64,000 nt of DNA from Leptobacterium_A meishanense (GTDB lineage: Bacteria; Bacteroidota; Bacteroidia; Flavobacteriales; Flavobacteriaceae): assembly GCF_037645805.1 (NCBI RefSeq), contig NZ_JBBEXE010000008.1, positions 1-64,000 of the forward strand, read 5' to 3'. A program made the translations under genes and the position numbers. Positions 55,292-63,665 of the stretch are shown one piece after another (within the stretch, counting starts at the first letter, position 1; the number at the start of each line of letters is the position of its first letter). The notes under the pieces were generated by a model, which did not search any database, was not told where the DNA came from, and saw nothing but the letters and a program-made list of their open reading frames with translations.

Positions 55292-55315
55292 GATTTATAT
55301 AGATTTGAAGTCTTT

Positions 55316-56632
55316 TTAATACCTATAATATTCAGGTTTATAGGGCCCTTCTACTTTAACGCCAATGTATTTTGCCTGATCTTCATTTAGTGTTTCCAAT
55401 TCTACACCTATTTTATCAAGATGCAAGCGAGCCACTTTTTCGTCTAAGTGCTTAGGCAACATATACACTTTGTTTTCATATTTATCAATGTGATTCCATA
55501 ATTCAATTTGTGCCAATGTTTGATTGGTAAATGAGTTGCTCATTACAAAACTTGGATGGCCGGTAGCACAACCAAGATTTACCAATCGGCCTTCAGCCAA
55601 TAAGATAATATCATTTCCATTCACAGTATATTTATCTACTTGAGGTTTGATATTTACAAAGGTGTCTCCGTGGTTTTTCTTTAACCATGCAACGTCAATT
55701 TCGTTATCGAAATGCCCAATATTACAAACAATGGTTTTGTCCTTCATCTTTTCAAAATGACGGCCAGTAACAATATCTTTATTTCCGGTAGTGGTAATAA
55801 CTACATCGGCTTTAGAAACCACATTGTCAAGTTTTTTCACCTCAAAACCATCCATGGCTGCTTGTAATGCACAGATAGGGTCAATTTCGGTAATAGTTAC
55901 AATAGCACCAGCTCCTCTAAAAGAGGCAGCAGTTCCTTTACCTACATCACCATAGCCACAAACGACTACTCGCTTACCGGCAAGCATTACATCAGTAGCT
56001 CTACGAATAGCATCTACAGCACTTTCTCTACAACCATATTTGTTATCAAATTTTGATTTGGTAACAGAATCATTTACATTAATGGCCGGGATAGGCAACG
56101 TGCCGTTTTCCATTCTTTCATATAACCTATGGACTCCGGTAGTAGTTTCTTCAGAAAGCCCTTTAATACCAGAGACTAATTCAGGGTAGCGGTCTAGAAC
56201 CATGTTAGTGAGATCACCACCATCGTCCAGAATCATATTGAGTGGTTTCCTTTCTTCTCCAAAGAACAGTGTTTGTTCAATACACCAGTCAAACTCTTCT
56301 TCTGTCATACCTTTCCATGCGTATACGGGTATTCCAGCAGCAGCAATAGCAGCAGCAGCATGATCTTGTGTAGAGAAAATGTTGCAGGAACTCCAAGTAA
56401 CTTCAGCACCTAATTCTATAAGGGTTTCAATAAGCACGGCTGTTTGTATGGTCATATGTAAACAACCTGCAATTCGAGCTCCTTTTAAAGGCTGCTCATT
56501 TTTGTATTCTTCACGAAGTGCCATTAAACCAGGCATTTCAGCTTCTGCTAATTCGATTTCTTTTCTTCCCCATTCAGCTAGTGACATATCTTTTACTTTA
56601 CATGCTACATACGGGATAGTCTTTGTACTCAT
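55316..56632 (-). CDS. ahcY: Adenosylhomocysteinase
   Basis: Splits S-adenosylhomocysteine to adenosine and homocysteine, NAD-dependent. 438 residues with SSCNIFSTQDHAAAAI, ILDDGGDLTNMVL, the NAD-binding GYGDVGKGTA, and the C-terminal KLDHxVARLHL-like EKVARLHLDKIGVELE. The C-terminus ends KPEYYRY, as the family does. A -7 box lies 32 bases before the start. Confidence 0.98.
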   Translation of the reverse strand: MSTKTIPYVACKVKDMSLAEWGRKEIELAEAEMPGLMALREEYKNEQPLKGARIAGCLHMTIQTAVLIETLIELGAEVTWSSCNIFSTQDHAAAAIAAAGIPVYAWKGMTEEEFDWCIEQTLFFGEERKPLNMILDDGGDLTNMVLDRYPELVSGIKGLSEETTTGVHRLYERMENGTLPIPAINVNDSVTKSKFDNKYGCRESAVDAIRRATDVMLAGKRVVVCGYGDVGKGTAASFRGAGAIVTITEIDPICALQAAMDGFEVKKLDNVVSKADVVITTTGNKDIVTGRHFEKMKDKTIVCNIGHFDNEIDVAWLKKNHGDTFVNIKPQVDKYTVNGNDIILLAEGRLVNLGCATGHPSFVMSNSFTNQTLAQIELWNHIDKYENKVYMLPKHLDEKVARLHLDKIGVELETLNEDQAKYIGVKVEGPYKPEYYRY

Positions 56633-56663
56633 ATTGTTATCTTTGTTAAGCTATTTTAGACTG

Positions 56664-56671
56664 CAAAGGTA
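56664..56671 (-). promoter_or_regulatory. ahcY -7 box
   Basis: On the minus strand TACCTTTG followed by C matches TAnnTTTG and lies just before the ahcY start. Only the -7 part is clear. The divergent phosphopantetheinyl transferase gene begins 20 bases away. Confidence 0.5.
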
Positions 56672-56691
56672 CATAATAACTTCGAAAAGAA

Positions 56692-57324
56692 ATGCCTCTT
56701 TATAAAACTATAACAATCAATTCTACCACTAACTTATTGATATGGAAGATAGAAGAACCTTATGAAATCCTTTTAGAAGGAATTGAATTAACGGAAAATT
56801 GTAAAGAACGGTTGAGCCATATGAAGTCTGAGATTCATCGTCGGGGATTTTTAAGTGTCCGTCAATTATTAAAAGCAGCCGGCTATAAATCTTCTGATTT
56901 GTTTTATGATAACAATGGGAAGCCACACTTAAAGGATGGAACCCATATTTCCATAACACATTCTTTTATTTTTTCAGGAATCATAATAAGCAGTAATATT
57001 GGAGTGGGAATTGATATTGAAAAACAACGGGACAAAATCCAAAAGATTGCTCATAAATTTGTGGGTTATGAATGGAACTACCTCAGTAATGAAAGGCTCA
57101 CAGAAAAATTAAGCGTTATTTGGTGTGCAAAGGAAAGTATGTATAAAGATTTTGCCACTAAGGGGATGAGTTTTAAGAAGCATACAAAAGTAATCCCTTT
57201 TGACCTAGAAGAAGGAAAAACAGTAGCTTGGGTTTTTTATAGAGGAACGGTTCAAAAATATAAGGTACATTATTTTCCTGTTGATGGTTTTATGTGTGCG
57301 TATGCATTGAAGTCAAAAGTTTGA
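56692..57324 (+). CDS. 4'-phosphopantetheinyl transferase superfamily protein
   Basis: Transfers phosphopantetheine from CoA to carrier proteins. A 210-residue Sfp-like protein with the signature GVGIDIEKQRDKIQ (Asp and Glu metal ligands) and WCAKESMYK (the WxxKEA-type motif) near residue 145, and FSITHS-like ISITHSF at residue 84. Carrier target not known; it might serve fatty acid synthesis or an aryl-polyene cluster elsewhere. Divergent from ahcY with 59 bases between start codons. Confidence 0.88.
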   Translation: MPLYKTITINSTTNLLIWKIEEPYEILLEGIELTENCKERLSHMKSEIHRRGFLSVRQLLKAAGYKSSDLFYDNNGKPHLKDGTHISITHSFIFSGIIISSNIGVGIDIEKQRDKIQKIAHKFVGYEWNYLSNERLTEKLSVIWCAKESMYKDFATKGMSFKKHTKVIPFDLEEGKTVAWVFYRGTVQKYKVHYFPVDGFMCAYALKSKV

Positions 57325-57434
57325 GTAATATGCTAGCAATTTTGATCAATTTTCACAGAGATTCATTAGACCATAAAAGCGGTATTGTAAAAAGAATTCT
57401 TGCATTTATGGCAAAGACATAAAATACTAGCTGA

Positions 57435-58067
57435 ATGAATTCACCTTACGATTTCTTTTTAGAGGCATATAAAAACACATCTACACTATTCATTATTTTA
57501 GAAGCAGTAGCTTTTGTATTTGGGATTTTAAGTGTGTATTGTGCTAAAAAAGAAAATATCTGGGTATACCCCACAGGACTTATAGCAACAACCATTACGG
57601 TATATCTACTCTATGAAGCCCGTTACTTTGGTGATATGACTATGAATGGATATTATTCCCTGATGAGTATTTATGGATGGTATAACTGGTCGAGGAAAAA
57701 AGATGAAAAATATATAATCCCTATTTCGAGGACAAATACAAAAGAAAAAAGTATTGGGGTTATATTATTTTTCATAACAATCTTTATCACATACGGCGTA
57801 TATCAATTTTTTGATTATGAAATAAAAACAGAAAACTACATTGATATTTTTACTTCAGGGATCTTTTTTACGGCTATGTGGTACATGGCAACGAAGAAAA
57901 TAGAGAATTGGACATTATGGATACTGGGCGATGTCATTACTGTTCCTTTATATGCCTATAGAGGTTTGGGAATGTTATCTTTGCAGTATTTAATTTTTAC
58001 GATACTGGCCGTTCAAGGATACATTTCATGGAAGAAAAACTTAAACAGCAACCCAGCAACATCATAA
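57435..58067 (+). CDS. PnuC-family transporter (nicotinamide riboside or thiamine)
   Basis: A 210-residue inner-membrane facilitator with about seven helices, PnuC family: WVYPTGLIATTITVYLLYE, the WxxW segment MSIYGWYNWSRK and the late ENWTLWILGDVI and GYISWKKNL. PnuC members carry nicotinamide riboside, and PnuT members thiamine. The kinase encoded next supports nicotinamide riboside; the TPP-controlled receptor further on supports thiamine. The start of the kinase gene overlaps its end by 40 bases in another frame. Confidence 0.85.
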   Translation: MNSPYDFFLEAYKNTSTLFIILEAVAFVFGILSVYCAKKENIWVYPTGLIATTITVYLLYEARYFGDMTMNGYYSLMSIYGWYNWSRKKDEKYIIPISRTNTKEKSIGVILFFITIFITYGVYQFFDYEIKTENYIDIFTSGIFFTAMWYMATKKIENWTLWILGDVITVPLYAYRGLGMLSLQYLIFTILAVQGYISWKKNLNSNPATS

Positions 58068-58597
58068 AAATAGTATTATTTGGTCCGGAATCTACCGGGA
58101 AAACCACGCTTTCAAAGCAATTGGCCAAACATTATAATACTGTTTGGGTCCCTGAGTATGCCCGTGAATACCTACAAAATAAATGGGACAATAAACAAAA
58201 AACCTGCGAGCCAAAGGACTTAATCTCCATAGCCGAAGGGCAAATTCGATTGGAAAACAAGCTTACCATGAAAGCATCGCAGATATTGATATGTGATACA
58301 GATTTGTTAGAGACCAAAGTCTATTCAGAAGTGTATTATACTGGAAGCTGCGATCCGGAATTAGAAAAATTCGCCCTACAGAACAACTATGATTTTTATT
58401 TTTTAACGTATATTGATACTCCGTGGGAAAAAGATGATTTACGAGACAAACCGGACCAACGAATGGAAATGTTCAATCATTTTAAAAATACGCTCGATCG
58501 TTATAACCGTTCGTATCAAATACTAACAGGAACAAAAAAAGAAAGACTTAAAACAGCCATTACTACCATAGATAAATTATTGCAAGCCAATGTTTAA
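58028..58597 (+). CDS. NadR-like AAA kinase (ribosylnicotinamide kinase-like)
   Basis: A 189-residue P-loop kinase. Walker A is GPESTGKTTLSKQ near residues 18-30, with VPEYAREYL, the DTDLLETKVYSE block and DLRDKPDQR as in the kinase half of NadR, which phosphorylates nicotinamide riboside. It traps the substrate of the PnuC transporter encoded just upstream; a thiamine-type substrate is the alternative. It overlaps PnuC by 40 bases and DUF4301 by 8 bases, so the three genes are tightly coupled. Confidence 0.85.
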   Translation: MEEKLKQQPSNIIKIVLFGPESTGKTTLSKQLAKHYNTVWVPEYAREYLQNKWDNKQKTCEPKDLISIAEGQIRLENKLTMKASQILICDTDLLETKVYSEVYYTGSCDPELEKFALQNNYDFYFLTYIDTPWEKDDLRDKPDQRMEMFNHFKNTLDRYNRSYQILTGTKKERLKTAITTIDKLLQANV

Positions 58598-60140
58598 TAA
58601 AAAAGATTTAGAACAGTTTCAAGAAAAAGGAATTACAGCACAACAGGTTTTACACCAAATAGAAACATTTAAGAAAGGGATTCCGTTTGTGCAGTTAGTG
58701 GATGCTGCAACTATAGGAAATGGAATATGCAGATTTTCCGAAGAAGAAAAACAGCAATATATTTCAACTTTCAATGCTAAGAAGGACTCTCTGGAGCTAC
58801 TTAAGTTTGTTCCTGCATCGGGTGCAGCTACCCGCATGTTTAAATCACTTTTTAAATTTTTAGAAACATTTAATATAGAAAAAGAAAGTTTTAATGCATA
58901 TCTGAATAAAAATAAAGCTCATGAAATAAAGACTTTTTTTGTAGGGCTGGAAAAATTACCATTTTACGAAAAAGTGATGCAGAAGTTGGCTTCAAAGAAT
59001 TATTTACAATCAAATACATCAGAAGATTATCAAAAATATCTTTTTGTACAAGAAATGTTGACGGCGGATGGACTGTATTATGGAAATTATCCAAAAGGGC
59101 TGTTGCCTTTTCACAAGTACAATAACCACATAGCCACTGCTTTTGAAGAACATTTGTACGAAGCAATTAAGTACTGTGAAACAAAAAGCATGGCAACATT
59201 GCATTTTACTATTTCTGAAACACATAATAATCTTTTTAGAAAAACGCTAGATGAACTAAAAAGGACAATAGCAAAACAAACGGATGTGTCTTTCGATGTC
59301 TCGTTCTCATATCAGAAACCATCAACGGATACTATTGCAGTAACATTTGAAAATGAACCATTCAGAAATGAAGAAGGGATCTTGTTTTTTAGGCCTTCAG
59401 GTCATGGAGCACTTATTGAAAACCTTAATGAACAAGATGCAGATATTCTTTTTATTAAGAATATTGACAACGTAGTAGTTAGTAAATACAAAAATGAAAT
59501 AGCTAATTATAAAAAAATGTTAGCCGGAAAACTCATAGAGGTTCAGGAAAAAACATTTAATTACGCAAAAATGCTAGATGAAAAAACTCTAAATGAAGCA
59601 GAATTAAAAGAAATAATGACTTTCTTGGAAAAAGAATTAAACCATTCCATTACGGCAGATTTTAATAAATATTCAGGGGAAAACCAAATAGCATATTTAA
59701 AAAGTTGCCTTGACAGGCCAATAAGGGTTTGTGGGATGGTAAAAAATGAAGGAGAACCCGGAGGCGGTCCTTTTTGGGTGCGTGATGAAAAAGGACAAGT
59801 ATCACTACAGATCATTGAATCTGTTCAAATTGATAAGAGCAATGAAAAGCAAAAAGAAATCTTAAAAACAGTTACACATTTTAATCCTGTGGATTTGGTT
59901 TGTGGAGTGAGAAATTATAAAGGGGAAAAATACAATTTATTAGATTATGTAGACCCGTCTCAAGGGTTCATTAGTCACAAAACATATAAAGGAACCCCCA
60001 TAAAGGCATTAGAATTACCGGGACTTTGGAATGGTGCTATGGCACATTGGAACACGATTTTTGTAGAAGTGCCGTTGATTACCTTCAATCCGGTAAAAAC
60101 TATTAATGATTTACTAAAATCAACACATCAGGTATCCTAA
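58590..60140 (+). CDS. DUF4301 family protein
   Basis: A 516-residue soluble protein of the DUF4301 family. Recognisable parts are SGAATRMFKSLFKFL near residue 75, FRPSGHGALIENLNE near 270 (nucleotide-sugar-transferase-like GHGAL), and RVCGMVKNEGEPGGGPFWV, with a C-terminal PGLWNGAMAHWNT. The SGAATRM segment recalls the pyrophosphorylase G-x-G-T-R-M loop, so a nucleotidyltransferase-like fold is possible, but function is unknown. It ends 9 bases before the promoter of the riboswitch. Confidence 0.82.
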   Translation: MFNKKDLEQFQEKGITAQQVLHQIETFKKGIPFVQLVDAATIGNGICRFSEEEKQQYISTFNAKKDSLELLKFVPASGAATRMFKSLFKFLETFNIEKESFNAYLNKNKAHEIKTFFVGLEKLPFYEKVMQKLASKNYLQSNTSEDYQKYLFVQEMLTADGLYYGNYPKGLLPFHKYNNHIATAFEEHLYEAIKYCETKSMATLHFTISETHNNLFRKTLDELKRTIAKQTDVSFDVSFSYQKPSTDTIAVTFENEPFRNEEGILFFRPSGHGALIENLNEQDADILFIKNIDNVVVSKYKNEIANYKKMLAGKLIEVQEKTFNYAKMLDEKTLNEAELKEIMTFLEKELNHSITADFNKYSGENQIAYLKSCLDRPIRVCGMVKNEGEPGGGPFWVRDEKGQVSLQIIESVQIDKSNEKQKEILKTVTHFNPVDLVCGVRNYKGEKYNLLDYVDPSQGFISHKTYKGTPIKALELPGLWNGAMAHWNTIFVEVPLITFNPVKTINDLLKSTHQVS

Positions 60141-60148
60141 ATAAATTA

Positions 60149-60156
60149 TATCTTTG
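60149..60156 (+). promoter_or_regulatory. -7 box of the TPP riboswitch transcript
   Basis: TATCTTTG followed by CC matches TAnnTTTG. Transcription would begin near 60161, at the start of the riboswitch P1/P2 region, which supports both calls. It sits immediately downstream of the DUF4301 stop. Confidence 0.55.
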
Positions 60157-60160
60157 CCTT

Positions 60161-60260
60161 ATCTCAAAGGGGTGCTGAATTTTTGTTCAGAAAACAAGAA
60201 TGAAAAAAAGCTGAGATCATACCCAACGAACCTGGGCGGGTAATGCTGCCAAGGGAAAGG
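60161..60260 (+). ncRNA. TPP (THI-box) riboswitch
   Basis: Thiamine pyrophosphate aptamer controlling the TonB receptor downstream. The conserved cores are present in order: ggggtgct (60169-60176), gctgagatcataccc (60210-60224), gaacctg (60228-60234) and gggtaatgctgccaaggga (to 60256). The arm between ggggtgct and gctgaga is a long variable P3. A hairpin with arms cggaatt and aattccg follows at 60262-60279 without a T tract, so the control is probably at translation or by another terminator not seen. Confidence 0.92.
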
Positions 60261-60388
60261 GCGGAATTAAAGAATTCCGTAAAATACATTGCCGTTTTCA
60301 ACATTTTGGTAAGATCAAGATGAGGGAATCTCAAAAATTAGTTTAACATAAGAATAACAACCCCTTTTATTTGTACAATACATTACGA

Positions 60389-62614
60389 ATGAAAAACATA
60401 GTTATTTTTTTAAGTGTCGCATTATTTTGTGTATTCACAACAAAAGGGCAGGAAAAAGCAGTTATCGATTCTACAAAAAAAGAAACCATAAAGTTAGATG
60501 AAGTTTTGGTTTCGGCGGTTCGTGTAACCAATCAATCACCTGTAACATTTTCTAATCTAAAGAAAGAAGATTTTCAATCTCGAAATTTAGGTCAAGACAT
60601 TCCTTTTATCATGAATTTTTTGCCCTCTGTAGTCACTACATCTGATGCAGGTACGGGCATAGGGTATACAGGTATCCGTGTTAGGGGGAGCGATGCCACA
60701 CGTGTTAATATCACTATTAATGGCATTCCATACAATGATGCCGAGTCACAAGGTACTTTTTGGGTAAACCTTCCGGATTTTGCCTCCTCTGTAGAAAACT
60801 TACAATTGCAACGCGGTGTGGGAACCTCTACAAATGGCGCAGGAGCTTTTGGAGCCAGTTTGAATCTCTTAACAGATGCTGTTTCAGAGAAAGCTTCAGG
60901 AGAAATTTCCAATTCTTACGGAAGTTTTAACTCTAGAAAGCACACACTTAAATTCGCCACAGGAAAGCTTAACAACCATTTTGAATTAGCGGGCCGGTTA
61001 TCCGTTATAAAATCAAATGGCTATGTAGATAGGGCCTCAGCTGATTTAAAATCCTATTTTCTGCAAGGAGCCTATGTAGATAAGCATCGACTGATAAAGG
61101 CAGTGGTATTTGGCGGACATGAAATTACCTATCAATCGTGGTTTGGAGTTGATAAACAAACATTGAAGACGGATAGGAGATTTAACGCTGCAGGGCAGCA
61201 ATTTGATGAAAACGGCAATTTTATTGGGTTTTATGAAGAACAAGTGGATAATTATCGACAAGACCATGCACAACTTCATTGGAATGAAAAAATAAACGAT
61301 AACTGGAGCACAAACCTTGCTTTCCATTATACATTAGGCAGGGGATTCTTTGAAGAATATGTAGATGAATGGTATTATAACAATGTATTGTTTTCACCGG
61401 ATGCTACATTTGATTTTTTAGGATTAGCCCCTGTTGTTATAGATGGGCAATCTATTAATGCGACAGATAATGTGCGAAGACGTTGGCTTGATAATGATTT
61501 TTATGGAACTACATTCTCTGTAAACTACAAAGATCAAAATATAAATGTGGTATTTGGTGGTGCATGGAACCGTTACATAGGTGATCATTTCGGGGAAATT
61601 ATTTGGGCACGCTATGCAGGCAATTTAGAACCTTTTGATCACTTGTACGAGAGCATTTCTTTCAAAACAGATTTTAATATGTATGGAAAAATAAACTATC
61701 AATTATCCGATAAAATAACATTATTCGGAGACCTTCAATGGAGGCATGTCACTTATGAAGCAGAAGGGAGCCTTCTCGGAAATGTTCCTTTTGGTGTAGA
61801 TGATAGCTTTAGTTTTTTCAATCCTAAAGCGGGGCTGACCTATCAGCTCAACAGATCAAACAATTTCTATTTTTCATATGCCCGTGCCAATCGGGAACCT
61901 AACAGGACAGATTATGAAAATGGCAATCCTGAACCCGAACAATTGAACGATTACGAACTAGGATGGCGCTATATTACTCCTGAAATTCAGATAAATACCA
62001 ATATCTATTATATGCGCTATAAAAATCAATTAGTGCTTACAGGGGAGCTGGACAATTCGGGATTCCCTATCCGGGCAAATAGTGGCGACAGTTACCGCTT
62101 AGGTCTTGAAATAGATGCCAACGTCAAACTTTCTGATAAATTTACAATACAACCTAATATAGCATTAAGTACCAACCGCAATATTGATTTTGTTTTTCAA
62201 AAAGATGGCGTACTTCAAAATTTAGGAGAAACACATATTTCGTATTCTCCCGGGATCATAGCCGGAAATATACTTGCCTATAGACCGATTGAAAGCGTAC
62301 AACTATCATTTTTGTCAAAATATGTAGGGAAGCAGTATATGGGAAATATTGATGCAGCCTCATCAATACTGGAGAGCTATTTTGTGAATGACATTAACCT
62401 GCAATATGAGCTGAAAACAAGGGCATTTTTTAAATCAATTGTATTTAATGCCCTTATAAACAATGTTTTTGATGAGCAGTATGAATCTAATGGTTTCTTT
62501 TTTACTTTTGATGATGATTTCTCGAATCCGGGAACGGTAACAACAGTTGAAGGAGCTGGTTTTTACCCGCAAGCAGGAATCAACTTTCTTGCAGGCGTTA
62601 CGTTTAAGTTTTAA
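60389..62614 (+). CDS. TonB-dependent receptor under TPP riboswitch, probable thiamine transporter
   Basis: Outer-membrane active transporter of 741 residues from ATG 60389 (MKNIVIFLSVALFCVFTTKGQ, signal peptide). The plug has LDEVLVSAVRVTNQSPVTFS, the long IRVRGSDATRVNITINGIP and VENLQLQRGVGTSTNGAGAFG; the barrel ends in AGVTFKF with a C-terminal Phe. The TPP riboswitch in its leader makes uptake of thiamine or a precursor the likely role. No carboxypeptidase-like N-domain is present. Confidence 0.93.
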   Translation: MKNIVIFLSVALFCVFTTKGQEKAVIDSTKKETIKLDEVLVSAVRVTNQSPVTFSNLKKEDFQSRNLGQDIPFIMNFLPSVVTTSDAGTGIGYTGIRVRGSDATRVNITINGIPYNDAESQGTFWVNLPDFASSVENLQLQRGVGTSTNGAGAFGASLNLLTDAVSEKASGEISNSYGSFNSRKHTLKFATGKLNNHFELAGRLSVIKSNGYVDRASADLKSYFLQGAYVDKHRLIKAVVFGGHEITYQSWFGVDKQTLKTDRRFNAAGQQFDENGNFIGFYEEQVDNYRQDHAQLHWNEKINDNWSTNLAFHYTLGRGFFEEYVDEWYYNNVLFSPDATFDFLGLAPVVIDGQSINATDNVRRRWLDNDFYGTTFSVNYKDQNINVVFGGAWNRYIGDHFGEIIWARYAGNLEPFDHLYESISFKTDFNMYGKINYQLSDKITLFGDLQWRHVTYEAEGSLLGNVPFGVDDSFSFFNPKAGLTYQLNRSNNFYFSYARANREPNRTDYENGNPEPEQLNDYELGWRYITPEIQINTNIYYMRYKNQLVLTGELDNSGFPIRANSGDSYRLGLEIDANVKLSDKFTIQPNIALSTNRNIDFVFQKDGVLQNLGETHISYSPGIIAGNILAYRPIESVQLSFLSKYVGKQYMGNIDAASSILESYFVNDINLQYELKTRAFFKSIVFNALINNVFDEQYESNGFFFTFDDDFSNPGTVTTVEGAGFYPQAGINFLAGVTFKF

Positions 62615-62626
62615 TAAAAAAGAAGC

Positions 62627-63073
62627 TTAATTAGAAATAGTAACAATGTCACCAACTATAGTAGTTCGATAATTTAACAACCCATAAGTGCGTTCTGCTT
62701 GGGGCTCACTCAGTAATTGTCCGTTGAATAAACTATATTCATAATCTTCACAAGCACAGACACAATTGGTTCCACCATCAATCGTCATTGTAGAGCAATT
62801 GTTGGGGGCATGGTTAGGGCAGCTTGCTTCCCAAGCAAAAAATGGATTATTCCCTAAGCCAGTGTTAATAACAAAAATACCACGTGTTCCTACTCCGGAA
62901 TTCCCTATATAGACAGCATTTCCTATAGTGTTCAGGCTATTATATAAAGGCAGGTTTAGATTAATTTCAAATCTAAAACCAATTTCTTGTAAAAATGGGT
63001 TTCTATCGGAAGAACTATCGCCACTGCAAGCAATGAACAACAAAGTGGTAATAAACATGAACTTCTTCCTCAT
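62627..63073 (-). CDS. Rieske-like lipoprotein with altered cluster ligands
   Basis: A 148-residue lipoprotein from ATG 63073 (MRKKFMFITTLLFIACSGD; lipobox FIAC). The C-terminal half resembles a Rieske ferredoxin layout: WEASCPNHAPNNC, then CVCACEDYEYSLFNGQLLSE. The first ligand pair is CxxH rather than the usual CxH, and the second has Cys residues where CxxH is expected, so cluster binding is uncertain. Such lipoproteins occur in flavobacteria with unknown role. Convergent with the TonB receptor. Confidence 0.7.
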   Translation of the reverse strand: MRKKFMFITTLLFIACSGDSSSDRNPFLQEIGFRFEINLNLPLYNSLNTIGNAVYIGNSGVGTRGIFVINTGLGNNPFFAWEASCPNHAPNNCSTMTIDGGTNCVCACEDYEYSLFNGQLLSEPQAERTYGLLNYRTTIVGDIVTISN

Positions 63074-63127
63074 TATTTTTTCTTTTAATGCAAGGTACAC
63101 AAAAAAGCAAATTGAATAAAAATTTTG

Positions 63128-63135
63128 TATATTTG
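63128..63135 (+). promoter_or_regulatory. greA -7 box
   Basis: TATATTTG fits TAnnTTTG and lies 52 bases before the greA start. A -33 TTTG is not seen at 19 bases. Confidence 0.4.
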
Positions 63136-63186
63136 TTTTGAATCCGCTCGTTGAGGGGATTTTTTGTATTTATAAAAGATGAGGTT

Positions 63187-63663
63187 ATGAGCAATGTATC
63201 ATACTATACAGCAGAAGGCTTAAAGAAATTAAGAGAAGAACTCGATCACTTAAAAAGTATAGAGCGGCCTAAGGCATCACAAGCAATTGCTGAAGCCAGA
63301 GATAAAGGGGATTTGTCTGAAAATGCGGAATACGATGCTGCCAAAGAAGCACAAGGGCTTTTGGAATTGAAAATCTCGAAATTAGAAGAAACATTATCCA
63401 ATGCAAGGCTGATAGACGAATCACAATTAGATGTATCTAAAGTATTGGTATTATCTACGGTAAAGATCAAGAATCAAATAAATGGTATGGAAATGACCTA
63501 TAAGTTGGTGGCTGAGAGTGAGGCAGATTTAAAGACAGGAAAAATTTCAGTGAGCTCACCTATAGGAAAAGGCTTGTTAGGTAAATCAGTAGGGGAAATA
63601 GCAGAAATAAGTGTTCCCAATGGAACGCTGAAATTTGAGATATTAGAAATTACCAGGGAATAA
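63187..63663 (+). CDS. greA: Transcription elongation factor GreA
   Basis: Rescues backtracked RNA polymerase by stimulating transcript cleavage. 158 residues from ATG 63187 (MSNVSYYTAEGLKKLREELD), chosen because homology starts there and gaggtt lies just before it. The coiled-coil tip with the two acidic residues is seen in DLSENAEYDAAKEAQ; the C-terminal domain has SPIGKGLLGKSVGE. The HIT gene starts two bases after the stop. Confidence 0.97.
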   Translation: MSNVSYYTAEGLKKLREELDHLKSIERPKASQAIAEARDKGDLSENAEYDAAKEAQGLLELKISKLEETLSNARLIDESQLDVSKVLVLSTVKIKNQINGMEMTYKLVAESEADLKTGKISVSSPIGKGLLGKSVGEIAEISVPNGTLKFEILEITRE

Positions 63664-63665
63664 TA

